This document shows positions 1-8,011 of a stretch of DNA of 64,000 nt, in pieces (position 1 is the stretch's first letter; each line of letters starts with the position of its first letter). The notes under the pieces were generated by a model. That model made no database searches. It worked only from the letters and a program-made list of their open reading frames with translations, and was not told where the DNA came from. This DNA comes from CBDHHC01 sp965263345 (GTDB lineage Bacteria > Pseudomonadota > Alphaproteobacteria > Rhizobiales > CBDHHC01), in contig CBDHHC010000024.1 in NCBI GenBank assembly GCA_965263345.1, positions 124,001-188,000 on the forward strand. The letters are read 5' to 3'. The position numbers and the translations under genes were made by a program.

Positions 1-29
1 ATCAAAAACAGTTTCTAAAATCACTCTTT

Positions 30-56
30 GCGGGTAAGGCTTTGTAAGTCTTACCC
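30..56. repeat. Short palindromic repeat, GGTAAG...CTTACC type
   Basis: A small inverted repeat (GGGTAAG at 32-38, CTTACCC at 50-56) surrounds a core reading CTTTGTAAGTC. The same core, with small changes, recurs near 20620-20640 and, inverted, near 23080-23100, and a weaker version lies near 18575-18600. It lies downstream of the minus-strand gene at 109-393 and could act as a transcript end, but there is no strong T-tract. I read it as the edge of the dispersed intergenic repeat family described at 20.4-23.1 kb. Confidence 0.4.
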
Positions 57-108
57 TATAGGTCTCCTATGTTCACATATAGGTGGATTGAAGACTCATA
101 TACTCTTA

Positions 109-393
109 TCAAGCAGTCTTTTTACAATGAGTATTGCGTGATGTGGCACCACGAGGTAAGAGACGCCCATTCTTGAAAGCTCTGTCAAGACGACGGTTGC
201 ATTTACGACGTGCACGATTACAGGCCCATTTTTGCTTAGCTGCGTGACCAACCCCTCTTATACCTGGTATAACACGGCCATCTTTAATCGCTTTATAATA
301 GCAGCCGGCAGCGCTTGCCGTTGTGGTCTGTGCTGTTAACATAAAACCTGTGCAAGCAATCATGGCACAAGAAAGGATTAATTTTTGAAACAT
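109..393 (-). CDS. Small secreted basic, cysteine-containing protein
   Basis: This encodes 94 residues. The first ~28 form a typical Sec signal peptide (positive start, hydrophobic run, cut after an Ala-Ser-Ala-Ala stretch). The mature part is short and very rich in Arg and Lys, with four Cys (about residues 31, 58, 65 and 90) that could form two disulphides in the periplasm. A W-A-C-x-x-A-R-x-x-C core is the most distinctive motif. I do not recognise a named family. The decayed ORF near 14.87-15.18 kb has a similar design (signal peptide, then an Arg-rich Ala/Cys segment), so there may once have been a small paralogous family. It is monocistronic. Function unknown. Confidence 0.7.
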   Translation of the reverse strand: MFQKLILSCAMIACTGFMLTAQTTTASAAGCYYKAIKDGRVIPGIRGVGHAAKQKWACNRARRKCNRRLDRAFKNGRLLPRGATSRNTHCKKTA

Positions 394-584
394 ATTGTGT
401 CTCCTGTTATGGTAAGTATTATATCGCTGATGAACAAAGAAATTGCGTCAGCATCAGGAGGTAGTCGAAGAAAAATGTGTACAGGTTCAATTTTTTCTTT
501 AAATAATTTTAGTTTAATCTATCTGGTATTCCAGTTTGATCTATAATCTATTTAAAAACCCAATAACCTCAAAGAGATCAACAC

Positions 585-956
585 ATGCACCTGACCCATA
601 GCCCACAAGACCCGGCTGCAGAGCAAATTCAGTTTGATGACTTTTTAAAAGTTGATATACGCATTGGCACGATTACCAAAGCGGAAGATTTTCCAGAAGC
701 GAGAAAGCCTGCTTTTAAAATATGGGTTGATTTTGGGAGCACGATTGGCATTAAAAAATCCTCAGTCCAAATCACACAAAATTATAATCTCGAAGATTTG
801 ACAGGAAGACAGGTTGCAGCTGTCGTGAATTTTCCGCCAAGGCAAATTGGAAAATTCATGTCTGAAATTCTCACCCTTGGCTTTCCTGATGAAAATGGAA
901 ATGTCGTCTTGTTCAAGCCAGACAAACCCACACCAAATGGAAGCCGTCTTTTTTAG
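585..956 (+). CDS. csaA: CsaA-like tRNA-binding domain chaperone
   Basis: This is a 123-residue stand-alone EMAP/tRNA-binding OB-fold protein. The family signature is clear: F-x-D-F-x-K-V-D-I-R-I-G-T-I near residue 20, a central segment on IKKSS and a conserved V-N-F-P-P-R-Q-I-G-x-F-M-S-E near residues 80-95, ending with L-F-x-P-D-x-x-x-P-N-G-x-R-L-F. Known members form dimers, bind tRNA or unfolded proteins in the cytosol and have been linked to export-related chaperoning. The length is slightly above the usual ~110 because of an N-terminal extension of about 13 residues. The ATG at 585 follows an AAAGAG Shine-Dalgarno-like stretch. It appears to be transcribed alone. Confidence 0.9.
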   Translation: MHLTHSPQDPAAEQIQFDDFLKVDIRIGTITKAEDFPEARKPAFKIWVDFGSTIGIKKSSVQITQNYNLEDLTGRQVAAVVNFPPRQIGKFMSEILTLGFPDENGNVVLFKPDKPTPNGSRLF

Positions 957-1055
957 AGCGTTTCTATGTCATGGGGCGTTTAGAATTCACTTCCCAAACT
1001 TGCAACCCTCAATAGATTATGTTAAATTTTAACAAAAAAACATAAATATGTATCT

Positions 1056-3188
1056 ATGCTGGGGGCTTTCGTGTTGCGTATCATCATTTCATTGCTTTTT
1101 GTGTTTGTCGTCTTTCCTAAAACAGCACAAACAAAAGAACCTGACATTGACGCACTTAATGTAAAATTGAGCAACCATTTTCGTGATGGTAATTATGTAG
1201 AAGGCATCAAACTTGCTAAATATATCCATACGCTAACTGTAAAAAAATACGGCAAAGATCACGAACGATTAGGCTCAATCTTAAATAATCTAGGAGCGCT
1301 GCATGCCAGTCAGAGCCTCTATGTTGAAGCTGAATCTTTTTATAAGCAAGCAATAAAAAAACGAGAAAAAGCATTCGGATCGACCCATGAATCTGTCGGG
1401 ATTAGTATCAATAATTTAGCCAGATTATATAATCAACAAGGCCGTTATGCCGAGGCCGAACCGCTTTATAAGCGTGCTTTGAGCATATTTGAAAAAGAAT
1501 ATGGTGCAGTCCATAAACTCGCTGCACTCAGTTGGAACAATTTGGCAAGTTTATATGTCATGCAAAGGCGCTATAAAGAAGCAGAGCCGATCTTTAAAAA
1601 AGCTTTGAGAATACGTAAAGCAGCACATCACAAAGAGCATAAATCCGTAGCCAGCAGCTTAAATAGTTTGGCTGATATGTACCGTGCGCAAGGTCGTTAT
1701 GATGAAGCAGAACCGCTATATAATCAGGCTCTTAAAATACAAAAAAAAGCACTCAAAGCAGACCACCCCGATTTCGCGAGAAGCTTGAATAATCTAGCAC
1801 GTCTAAAGATCAATCAAGGTCAATATCTCAAAGCAGAACCATTGCTTCAACGTTCTCTAAAATTACGTCAAAAATCCCTCGGCTCAGATCATCTAGATGT
1901 GGCAAGTAGCTTAAACAGTTTAGCAACGCTCTATACACTTCAAAATCGTTATGCAGATGCTGAAAAGCTCTTCAAACGCTCCTTAAAAATACGTGAGAAA
2001 GCTCTTGATGCAAATCACCCGGAGATCGGCATTAGCTTAAGTAATTTAGCCAAGCTTTATGAAAAAATGAAGAGTCCAGAAGAAAAAAACAAGGTTCTAA
2101 TCCGCCTTGCTAAAATGCCTAAACCAGGAACCCGTCATCTCCCGCTTTACTATGTCACCAATAGGAAACTGAAAGAAGGGGGTAGTTTTAGTTCAGAACT
2201 CTCAGAAAAAGTCAGCATTGGTCGGATTGTGATACAGATACCCAAAGATCAGGTGGAAAACCGGGCCAAACGTATTGGTGAAAGTATCGGTCAACTCGAG
2301 AAAGCCAAATCTGGAAATTTAACATCTGCTGAAAAGTTAAAAATTCTACGAACCAGACCACTGAAAACAGACAAACAATTCACAACCTCTATTAAAGCCA
2401 GTCAGACCCGAGCAGTCGTTTACAAAAAACAAGCGCTGGTTTTCGTACACGGGTATAACAATGATTTTGCAGGGGCTATAAAACGCGCAACCCAACTTTC
2501 TTTTGATCTGCAATTTGATGGCATCCTGATCCCATTCAGCTGGCCGTCACAAGGAACAGTGACGGGATATTTCACAGATGTTAAAAATGCTGATCAGTCT
2601 ATCGACGCCCTTGTGTCTTTGTTTGATCAGCTGCGTGATACACTCCCAGATATCAAAATCAATGTCCTTTCTCACTCACTTGGCAATAGGGTCATGCTCC
2701 AGGCACTATGTAAAATTGCAAAGCGTAAGAAGGGCAAAAAACATAATTTCGGTCAGATCATCTCAGCCCATGCTGATGTTGGACAAAAAGAATTTGAGGA
2801 GCTAACGAGCTGTTTTAAATTCAAGGTTAAGGGGATCACTCTCTATGTTAATGAAAATGATACAGCATTGCGGGTCCGATGTGCAGGAATATTTAAATGT
2901 CGTGCTGGAAATTTTGCCCGTGGATATAAAATCGTTTATGTCGTTGATACAACACAAATGAGTGGCGGTTTCTTTCGCACACTCACCAAAGGCTTTGATC
3001 ACGATATCTTTGTAAGAAACCCACTCCTGTTCAGCGATATCGCACGTCTAATTCTAACGGGTGAGCGTGTAGCCCATAAACGCACTCAGGAATTTCGACC
3101 AAGAAAAGGTCCCAAGGGCAATTTTTACTGGGCCTATGATCAGAACTACGATCCTATATATCGTCTAAAAAAAGCGGCCGCGAAATAA
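1056..3188 (+). CDS. Kinesin-light-chain-type TPR protein fused to a DUF900 alpha/beta hydrolase
   Basis: This 710-residue protein begins with a signal peptide or anchor (about 1-26). An N-terminal TPR-like segment is followed by six tandem 42-residue TPRs of the TPR_10/TPR_12 type (about residues 68-320), with repeated N-N-L-A-x-L-Y and Y-x-E-A-E-P-L-Y motifs. The C-terminal half (about 360-670) is a DUF900-type alpha/beta hydrolase. It shows F-V-H-G-Y-N-N (oxyanion/HG motif), a nucleophile elbow S-H-S-L-G-N, an A-D-V acid candidate and a late F-D-H-D as the likely catalytic His. The substrate is unknown; TPRs usually bind partner proteins. The fusion suggests an envelope hydrolase recruited to a complex. 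Flanking genes give no pathway context. Confidence 0.85.
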   Translation: MLGAFVLRIIISLLFVFVVFPKTAQTKEPDIDALNVKLSNHFRDGNYVEGIKLAKYIHTLTVKKYGKDHERLGSILNNLGALHASQSLYVEAESFYKQAIKKREKAFGSTHESVGISINNLARLYNQQGRYAEAEPLYKRALSIFEKEYGAVHKLAALSWNNLASLYVMQRRYKEAEPIFKKALRIRKAAHHKEHKSVASSLNSLADMYRAQGRYDEAEPLYNQALKIQKKALKADHPDFARSLNNLARLKINQGQYLKAEPLLQRSLKLRQKSLGSDHLDVASSLNSLATLYTLQNRYADAEKLFKRSLKIREKALDANHPEIGISLSNLAKLYEKMKSPEEKNKVLIRLAKMPKPGTRHLPLYYVTNRKLKEGGSFSSELSEKVSIGRIVIQIPKDQVENRAKRIGESIGQLEKAKSGNLTSAEKLKILRTRPLKTDKQFTTSIKASQTRAVVYKKQALVFVHGYNNDFAGAIKRATQLSFDLQFDGILIPFSWPSQGTVTGYFTDVKNADQSIDALVSLFDQLRDTLPDIKINVLSHSLGNRVMLQALCKIAKRKKGKKHNFGQIISAHADVGQKEFEELTSCFKFKVKGITLYVNENDTALRVRCAGIFKCRAGNFARGYKIVYVVDTTQMSGGFFRTLTKGFDHDIFVRNPLLFSDIARLILTGERVAHKRTQEFRPRKGPKGNFYWAYDQNYDPIYRLKKAAAK

Positions 3189-3272
3189 TTAGTTATTTTG
3201 CAATTAGTTAGGTTATTTAGCTCCACATAATACGACAGAAAGCTGTCTCCTAATTACTCAGATGTGAAGGCA

Positions 3273-3986
3273 TTACTGAGATAGAACAATATGCTCTCTC
3301 ATATCAGATAATACTGAGAACAGTTCAGTATCCTCACGCCATTTTGGCATGCCAATGTCAAGATATTCCTCTGTCGCCTCAATATGCGATAATTCTTTTG
3401 CGTAGGTTTTCAAATTATCAATAATGGCATCTCGGTCAATACGTAGCGTCTCGATATAGTCATCGAACGAAGAAGCAAGCACAATAAATTCTGATTGAGT
3501 GCGAAGGCCTGCCCATTCCGGCAATCCTTTGACGAACGCAATCACTCTGCCATTCCCATCTGATGTTAAATCTAGAAAAACAACAGAACCCATGCCATCT
3601 TCCGCGAATGGAAGGACGCATTCAGGTATTTCAGTATGGTCACGTTGGGCATGTATCTCACTGACAAATGTCCTGCTGCCTAATGTGTCTTCTTGAGTAG
3701 AAAAGAGACTACTAAAACTAAGAGGCTCTGTCTCTCCATTGCCTGTTGGGGCATCAATGATATAGTCAAGATAACCACCGTTCGCAACGTCCAGATAGTC
3801 TTTGAACGAATTTGGTAAAGGACAGCCAAGCAGGGTTTCAATAGCTGCAAGTTCATCTTCAGTTGGCGCTGGTTTAGCTTCTTCAATTGCAAGGTGTTTA
3901 TAGCGTGAATAGGTCACAGAAACTTTTCCATTTAATATGCCAAAAGGAATTGACACAAATTGCCCTGTAATGTCTGTTAAGGACAC
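3273..3986 (-). CDS. SMI1/KNR4 (SUKH) domain protein
   Basis: This encodes 237 residues with the SUKH pattern: a helical start with E-x-x-L-x-x-P-L-P-x-S-F-K-D-Y-L and A-N-G-G-Y (about 45-72), then L-P-F-A-x-D-G-x-G near residue 128 followed by a strand ending in D-G-N-G-R-V-I-A-F, and a C-terminal S-F-D-D-Y-I helix. In bacteria SUKH proteins are very often immunity proteins of polymorphic or contact-dependent toxins, and some are housekeeping scaffolds. No toxin gene lies next to it, so an orphan immunity protein or a non-immunity role are both possible. There is no signal peptide, which fits a cytosolic protein. The start at 3986 is the only plausible ATG. Confidence 0.8.
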   Translation of the reverse strand: MSLTDITGQFVSIPFGILNGKVSVTYSRYKHLAIEEAKPAPTEDELAAIETLLGCPLPNSFKDYLDVANGGYLDYIIDAPTGNGETEPLSFSSLFSTQEDTLGSRTFVSEIHAQRDHTEIPECVLPFAEDGMGSVVFLDLTSDGNGRVIAFVKGLPEWAGLRTQSEFIVLASSFDDYIETLRIDRDAIIDNLKTYAKELSHIEATEEYLDIGMPKWREDTELFSVLSDMREHIVLSQ

Positions 3987-4187
3987 ATTTTTTATGAGTA
4001 TTTAAACGCAATAGCTCAAGTTGTCAAAATAACTTAAACCACAGTTTTAGTGAACTGTTATATGGACAATGATATGCTCACGCTAAGCACAATAATAACT
4101 AAAGAATAGAGCTATTTATAACGGGTATCCGGAGGAAGAGTTGCCTTAATAAATATGCTTTATCAACAAGAGTTCGAATTATTATTG

Positions 4188-4829
4188 TTACTTCTTAAAC
4201 TTTCTCAGAGCTCGCATTACTTCATCCCGAACAAGCTTACTTTTATCACGCAAAGCTGCTTTCAAATATGGTATCGCCCTAACATCTCCTAACCGGCCAA
4301 GCGCTCTTGCAGTAATAGTACGGACCAAAGCACTGGGGTCTCGCTGCATAAGTCTAATCAGATATGGAACGGCTTTGGTATCTTTAAGAAATCCAAGAGT
4401 GCCAGCTGCATTCGTTCTGACATGATGATCTATATCATTCAGCATTATAATCACAGGATTAACAGCACGTTTATCTCCTAACCTGCGAAGAGCACGAACA
4501 ATACTCCATCTTACATTTACATCTGGATCACCAAGTGCTGCAATTAATGGCTCAACAGCCCGTGAGTCTTTGGTTAAGCCCAGGGAACGAGCAGCTTCAT
4601 TTCTGACTACGTCATTTCCATAATTTAATGCTTTTACCAATGGTTTGATAGCCTTTCGCCGCGCAAGTTCTTCAACAGCAAGATCCCTGAAATATTTTCG
4701 GGGTTCATTTAGCTCTTTAAGAAGTTGTTCAAGAGGGACTTTTGCAAAACTACTGGCCGAGGAGGCAGAAAAGATGAATGCAAAACAGCTGAGTATTTTA
4801 AAAAAATAAATTGATTTATGGCTTAACAT
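4188..4829 (-). CDS. Secreted HEAT-repeat protein
   Basis: This 213-residue protein has an N-terminal signal peptide (about 1-29) followed by about five or six HEAT/PBS-lyase-type repeats of ~31 residues. The repeats carry the pattern V-R-x-x-A-A-x-x-L-G-x-L-x-D-x-R-A-V-x-P-L-I. Such repeats form a right-handed solenoid used for protein binding. Phycobilisome lyases share the repeat, but nothing here suggests phycobilins. The signal peptide places it in the periplasm. It ends in basic residues (R-K-F-K-K). It is flanked by intergenic DNA and probably monocistronic. The partner is unknown. Confidence 0.8.
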   Translation of the reverse strand: MLSHKSIYFFKILSCFAFIFSASSASSFAKVPLEQLLKELNEPRKYFRDLAVEELARRKAIKPLVKALNYGNDVVRNEAARSLGLTKDSRAVEPLIAALGDPDVNVRWSIVRALRRLGDKRAVNPVIIMLNDIDHHVRTNAAGTLGFLKDTKAVPYLIRLMQRDPSALVRTITARALGRLGDVRAIPYLKAALRDKSKLVRDEVMRALRKFKK

Positions 4830-4976
4830 CGTTGTTCCCTGTCTTTATAAAAAGTTGACCAACGATTTATATACGTCAGGAATTGGCATTTTATTCCTTC
4901 AAGTAAATTTTAAATTTAGGGATGTACTTATTAAGGGCTGTTCACTTATTTGATTTTATCTACTTTGCTATTGCGA

Positions 4977-5612
4977 TCAGGGTCTCTTCCCCCAAAGACG
5001 CAAACCAGCCCAGAACCTCTTTCCAAACACCACGGGTATAGTGAAGCTAATGACCAACACACATAGCGCGACCTTCGAGATTGTCTCCATAGTCCCTTCG
5101 ATAAGCACAGCATGAACAACAGTACAGAGTATAATTACAACACCAAGGAGCCTATGAATAACTCCCCAACTGCGCAGACCAATCTTTAATCGTTTGCGAA
5201 AGGTTGCTAATAGTGCCGTGGTAAAGAGGGCCCACATCGCAATGACACCCCAATCCGAGAATGGGGTGGGGGATGTAAATGTTAGAGCATCAATCACATC
5301 AGGCGGGCTGGTAATCCATAGCCCACCCACATGCACAATAACAGCCATTACGAGTATCAAACCAACCAGGCGATGTATGCGCCGTGCAAAGGGGGCGCGT
5401 AGCCCGGATAGATATCCACCGATAAGCATGGGTTGAACAAGCAATAGACCGAGTCCAATAATACCCGCAAAACCTGCCGTGATATAGTATGGATCACGCC
5501 ACGCAAGATAGGGGCTCATCGCTGCCAGCATGAGAGCCACACCGATAGAAGTGATCAAAGCCGCCCAAACAATGAACCTGAGAGCAAATGAGCCCGCAGC
5601 TTTTGCACGCAT
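4977..5612 (-). CDS. Ferric-reductase-like six-helix haem membrane protein
   Basis: This 211-residue protein has six predicted membrane segments. Four histidines form two pairs with 14-residue spacing: H80 and H94 on one helix pair, H153 and H167 on another. This is the usual bis-haem arrangement of ferric-reductase-like/MsrQ/NOX-type domains. Only the membrane domain is present; there is no FAD/NAD(P)H module. It would pass electrons across the inner membrane, probably to the neighbouring Tat-exported protein, whose gene ends only 4 nt upstream. MsrQ itself pairs with the molybdoenzyme MsrP, but the partner here is different, so I do not call it msrQ. Confidence 0.75.
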   Translation of the reverse strand: MRAKAAGSFALRFIVWAALITSIGVALMLAAMSPYLAWRDPYYITAGFAGIIGLGLLLVQPMLIGGYLSGLRAPFARRIHRLVGLILVMAVIVHVGGLWITSPPDVIDALTFTSPTPFSDWGVIAMWALFTTALLATFRKRLKIGLRSWGVIHRLLGVVIILCTVVHAVLIEGTMETISKVALCVLVISFTIPVVFGKRFWAGLRLWGKRP

Positions 5613-5616
5613 AGTG

Positions 5617-6114
5617 TTAAACCGGTTTTAAAACAAAATGGGCTTCCAGACTTTTATCTCTCGAGCTTTTCATAATAGGGCGTAGAAAGACAGTTTCAAA
5701 CTCGCCACTATCATAAGCAAGATGCCCATGAGGTTGTCCAAAAGCCGGAATGATCTGTGGCATCTCAAGACGAAACTTGCCGTTTTTATCCGTAAGCGTT
5801 GCGCCGTGACTTTGTGGTTCGCTTTCATAGCCTTCAGTTGTATGTGCCCAGATTTGGATACGTTGACCGGAAAGCGGAGCCCCGTCACCAGCACGTCGCA
5901 CAGTACCGCTCATCCAAAAGCCGCCTCCGCCAATGCGCTTTACAATTGGCGCGCCAGAGCGATAATTATTTGACCCACCTGGCATTGATGGCGTTGGTGC
6001 TAGGCCTTTCGCTTGAGCAGGAACAAGAAGGTTAGTAAGTCCCGTTGATTCGCTCGCAATGATTGCGCCGCTAGCTGCAAGGAAACTACGGCGATTAAGA
6101 TGTGCACGTTTCAT
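5617..6114 (-). CDS. Tat-exported protein with intradiol-dioxygenase-like fold
   Basis: This encodes 165 residues. The N-terminus carries a twin-arginine motif N-R-R-S-F-L-A-A followed by a weak hydrophobic stretch and A-x-A cleavage region, so it is probably exported folded, perhaps with a cofactor. The mature part looks like the beta-sandwich of intradiol ring-cleavage dioxygenases and related transthyretin-like domains: G-x-V-R-R-A-G-D-G-A-P-L-S-G near residue 70, T-L-T-D-K-N-G-K-F-R-L, and P-H-G-H-L-A-Y near residue 128, where dioxygenases carry iron-ligand histidines. The match is partial and activity is not certain. It is the first gene of a two-gene operon with the haem membrane protein downstream. 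Confidence 0.7.
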   Translation of the reverse strand: MKRAHLNRRSFLAASGAIIASESTGLTNLLVPAQAKGLAPTPSMPGGSNNYRSGAPIVKRIGGGGFWMSGTVRRAGDGAPLSGQRIQIWAHTTEGYESEPQSHGATLTDKNGKFRLEMPQIIPAFGQPHGHLAYDSGEFETVFLRPIMKSSRDKSLEAHFVLKPV

Positions 6115-6240
6115 ATAGGTTCCTCCAAGAGAATAGGGAGTTTCTAAGTAGTAAGAAAAGAAGATGCATACAATATAGGAAGCCAGCCAGTGGATATCAA
6201 ATCAAATATATCTGAAGAGGCTTTAGTGGTTAGGACAACA

Positions 6241-6276
6241 TAAAAAAATAAGAGAAAGATATTTTAATCTTTCTCT
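6241..6276 (-). terminator. Rho-independent terminator
   Basis: A perfect 10-bp stem (AGAGAAAGAT / ATCTTTCTCT, plus 6251-6276) with a short AT loop is followed, on the minus strand, by an uninterrupted run of T after TTA. It would end the candidate sRNA or read-through from the 6579-7790 gene. Confidence 0.75.
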
Positions 6277-6378
6277 TGTGTAGGGTATGGGAGCAATAAA
6301 AAAAACAACTTAGTTAATGAGGAGGACTGACCCTATGAACGATTATTGCTCCTCCGAGCGATACTTGCGACAGTACTT
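6243..6378 (-). ncRNA. Candidate small RNA with anti-Shine-Dalgarno loop
   Basis: On the minus strand a TATAAT box (about 6386-6391) is followed by a transcript-like stretch. A perfect 10-bp stem forms from GGAGCAATAA (plus 6344-6353) and TTATTGCTCC (plus 6290-6299). Its loop carries CCTCCT (plus 6320-6325), the core of an anti-Shine-Dalgarno sequence. The stretch ends in a strong Rho-independent terminator. CCUCC-loop sRNAs are well known in alphaproteobacteria. The CCTCCT can also pair with GGAGGA just upstream (plus 6350-6355), giving an alternative fold. The -35 box is poor. No homologue was searched. Confidence 0.4.
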
Positions 6379-6463
6379 TCTCTTATTATTATATGATGCT
6401 TACACACCTGTTCATAGAGCCAGTATCACCTTATATAGCGAAATTTGTGCCAGATTTTTTTGA
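6335..6463 (+). CDS. Possible 42-residue small protein
   Basis: An ATG at 6335 sits 8 nt after a strong GGAGGA sequence (6321-6326) and opens a 42-codon frame ending at TGA 6461-6463. The product has a hydrophobic Leu/Tyr stretch in the middle, so a small membrane peptide is conceivable. I see no clear plus-strand promoter. The GGAGGA is also the complement of the anti-Shine-Dalgarno loop of the opposite-strand candidate sRNA, so the apparent ribosome site may be incidental. Confidence 0.25.
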   Translation: MNDYCSSERYLRQYFLLLLYDAYTPVHRASITLYSEICARFF

Positions 6464-6578
6464 AAAATAAATTAATATATATCAGTGGGATAGAGAATTA
6501 TTATAAAATTCCTCAAGAGAGAGTTTGCCAAAATAAATAAACTCCTAGCGAGATTCTGCTAGGCTTGGGGAAGAAATA

Positions 6579-7790
6579 TTATGTATACTCCATCATTGGT
6601 GGGTGTGGGCTATCTTCCCAGATTCCAATCCACTCAGACTGTAAGTCTGCATCATGGAATAAAATCCAACTTTGTTTTGGAAGCTTACCACGCTTGAAAA
6701 GCATCTCAATTTCCTCAGTTGCAGCAGCCAAATCACGGACTGCCAAGTCCATATAGGAATATTGATAACCCGTTCCCCCGCCGATGATAGTTCCAATGTT
6801 TTTGCTCTCAAGAATATCTGTAAGGGCATCCTCCAATTGTCCGCGATCAGTAAAGGTCGGTTGGTTAAAATCTTGAGGAGTATTATCAACCACATTCATC
6901 ACTTGGGTTTTGATATAAATAAATTTTTCTCCATTTCTGGAAAACCGTTCAGAATAAAAACTATCCCTGCCTTCATAAGTTGCTGGAAAAAAATCTCCAC
7001 TAATCAGTGTGGCAACAAACAGGTCTTGCTTTTCTGGATAATCTTCTTGATGCGGTGGTTCTATTTTAAATCCGCTCCACTGAAAACTATCTTTGCAACC
7101 AAAATATGTATCAGGAAGTTTTGATGTAATCTCGTCAACTTTGCTCTGAAAGATTTCAGGAAGTATTTTTACATTGGGAAAAGGCTTTGAAGGACCCGCT
7201 CCAACAAGCTTAAGGTAGCTGGGTCTTTTTTTCTTGACTTTAATCTTGCCGACCCACTTATCAAATCTCTCTTCACCTAAGTAATTCTCTAGGAGGACAC
7301 ACATATGTGAAAAACTATCATCCTCTGATTTTATTTGAGGGAGATAAAAAATAATATCAATAAGATTATAATTACCCTCTCGCAGTTCGAATTCTATGTT
7401 ACCAATATCATTCCAGCCACAACGACCTTTAAGAATTTCCAGCAAACGATCATAATTTTCTGCAAGGCGGTATTCATAAAATTCCCAGTTTTCCAACTCA
7501 GGAGCTTGACTGAGAATATACCGTACCAAAGGACGTAAATGCGCATGACATTCTGGAGTAATAACAAGACGATGGGACCTATTTAAACCGGGTCCAAACT
7601 CCCAGAATAAGTTTTTCTCAATACATTGCAGGTGGTCATTCATCCATTGAGGAAGATCTAACTCGCCATCAAAACGACCCGAGAAGTAACGATCTATGAT
7701 CTCTTGTTTTTCAATAAATGTTTTCCACCATTGCTGAGTTAATTCTCTTTGATGGTCTGTAACGCTAGAAAATAAATTTAGGTTTATCAT
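6579..7790 (-). CDS. Uncharacterised 403-residue protein
   Basis: I do not recognise this family. It is 403 residues, acidic and rich in Trp, Phe and Tyr, with no signal peptide or membrane segment, so it is probably cytosolic. The C-terminal third has a G-G-G-T-G-Y-Q-Y-S-Y-M-D-L-A motif near residue 345 and a final W-I-L-F-H-D-A-D-L-Q-S-E-W-I-G-I-W segment. The pattern of an acidic, aromatic-rich single-copy protein is seen in several DUFs found in toxin-immunity and accessory loci. The ATG at 7790 is the natural start. It is monocistronic. Confidence 0.65.
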   Translation of the reverse strand: MINLNLFSSVTDHQRELTQQWWKTFIEKQEIIDRYFSGRFDGELDLPQWMNDHLQCIEKNLFWEFGPGLNRSHRLVITPECHAHLRPLVRYILSQAPELENWEFYEYRLAENYDRLLEILKGRCGWNDIGNIEFELREGNYNLIDIIFYLPQIKSEDDSFSHMCVLLENYLGEERFDKWVGKIKVKKKRPSYLKLVGAGPSKPFPNVKILPEIFQSKVDEITSKLPDTYFGCKDSFQWSGFKIEPPHQEDYPEKQDLFVATLISGDFFPATYEGRDSFYSERFSRNGEKFIYIKTQVMNVVDNTPQDFNQPTFTDRGQLEDALTDILESKNIGTIIGGGTGYQYSYMDLAVRDLAAATEEIEMLFKRGKLPKQSWILFHDADLQSEWIGIWEDSPHPPMMEYT

Positions 7791-8011
7791 TCAGGTTTAT
7801 TCTTTTTATTGGCCTCTGAATGAGGACATTACGCCATCAAAAAGTTAAGTTTATGACATGCCTCTTTTTTTATATCAGAACCTCGCCTGTAAAAAATATG
7901 AGAGGACAGGCTGTCAATAAGCTGTAGTATATCCTAAATATATATTGACTGTATATTTCATTATATCCTATCTCCTAAATAAATCATATTTGCATATAAA
8001 ATATTCAAAGG

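Noticed and set aside
6672..7124. 150-codon plus-strand frame opposite the uncharacterised 403-residue gene
   Set aside because: Antisense shadow; no ribosome site and a Cys/Ile/Lys-rich composition not typical of a real protein.
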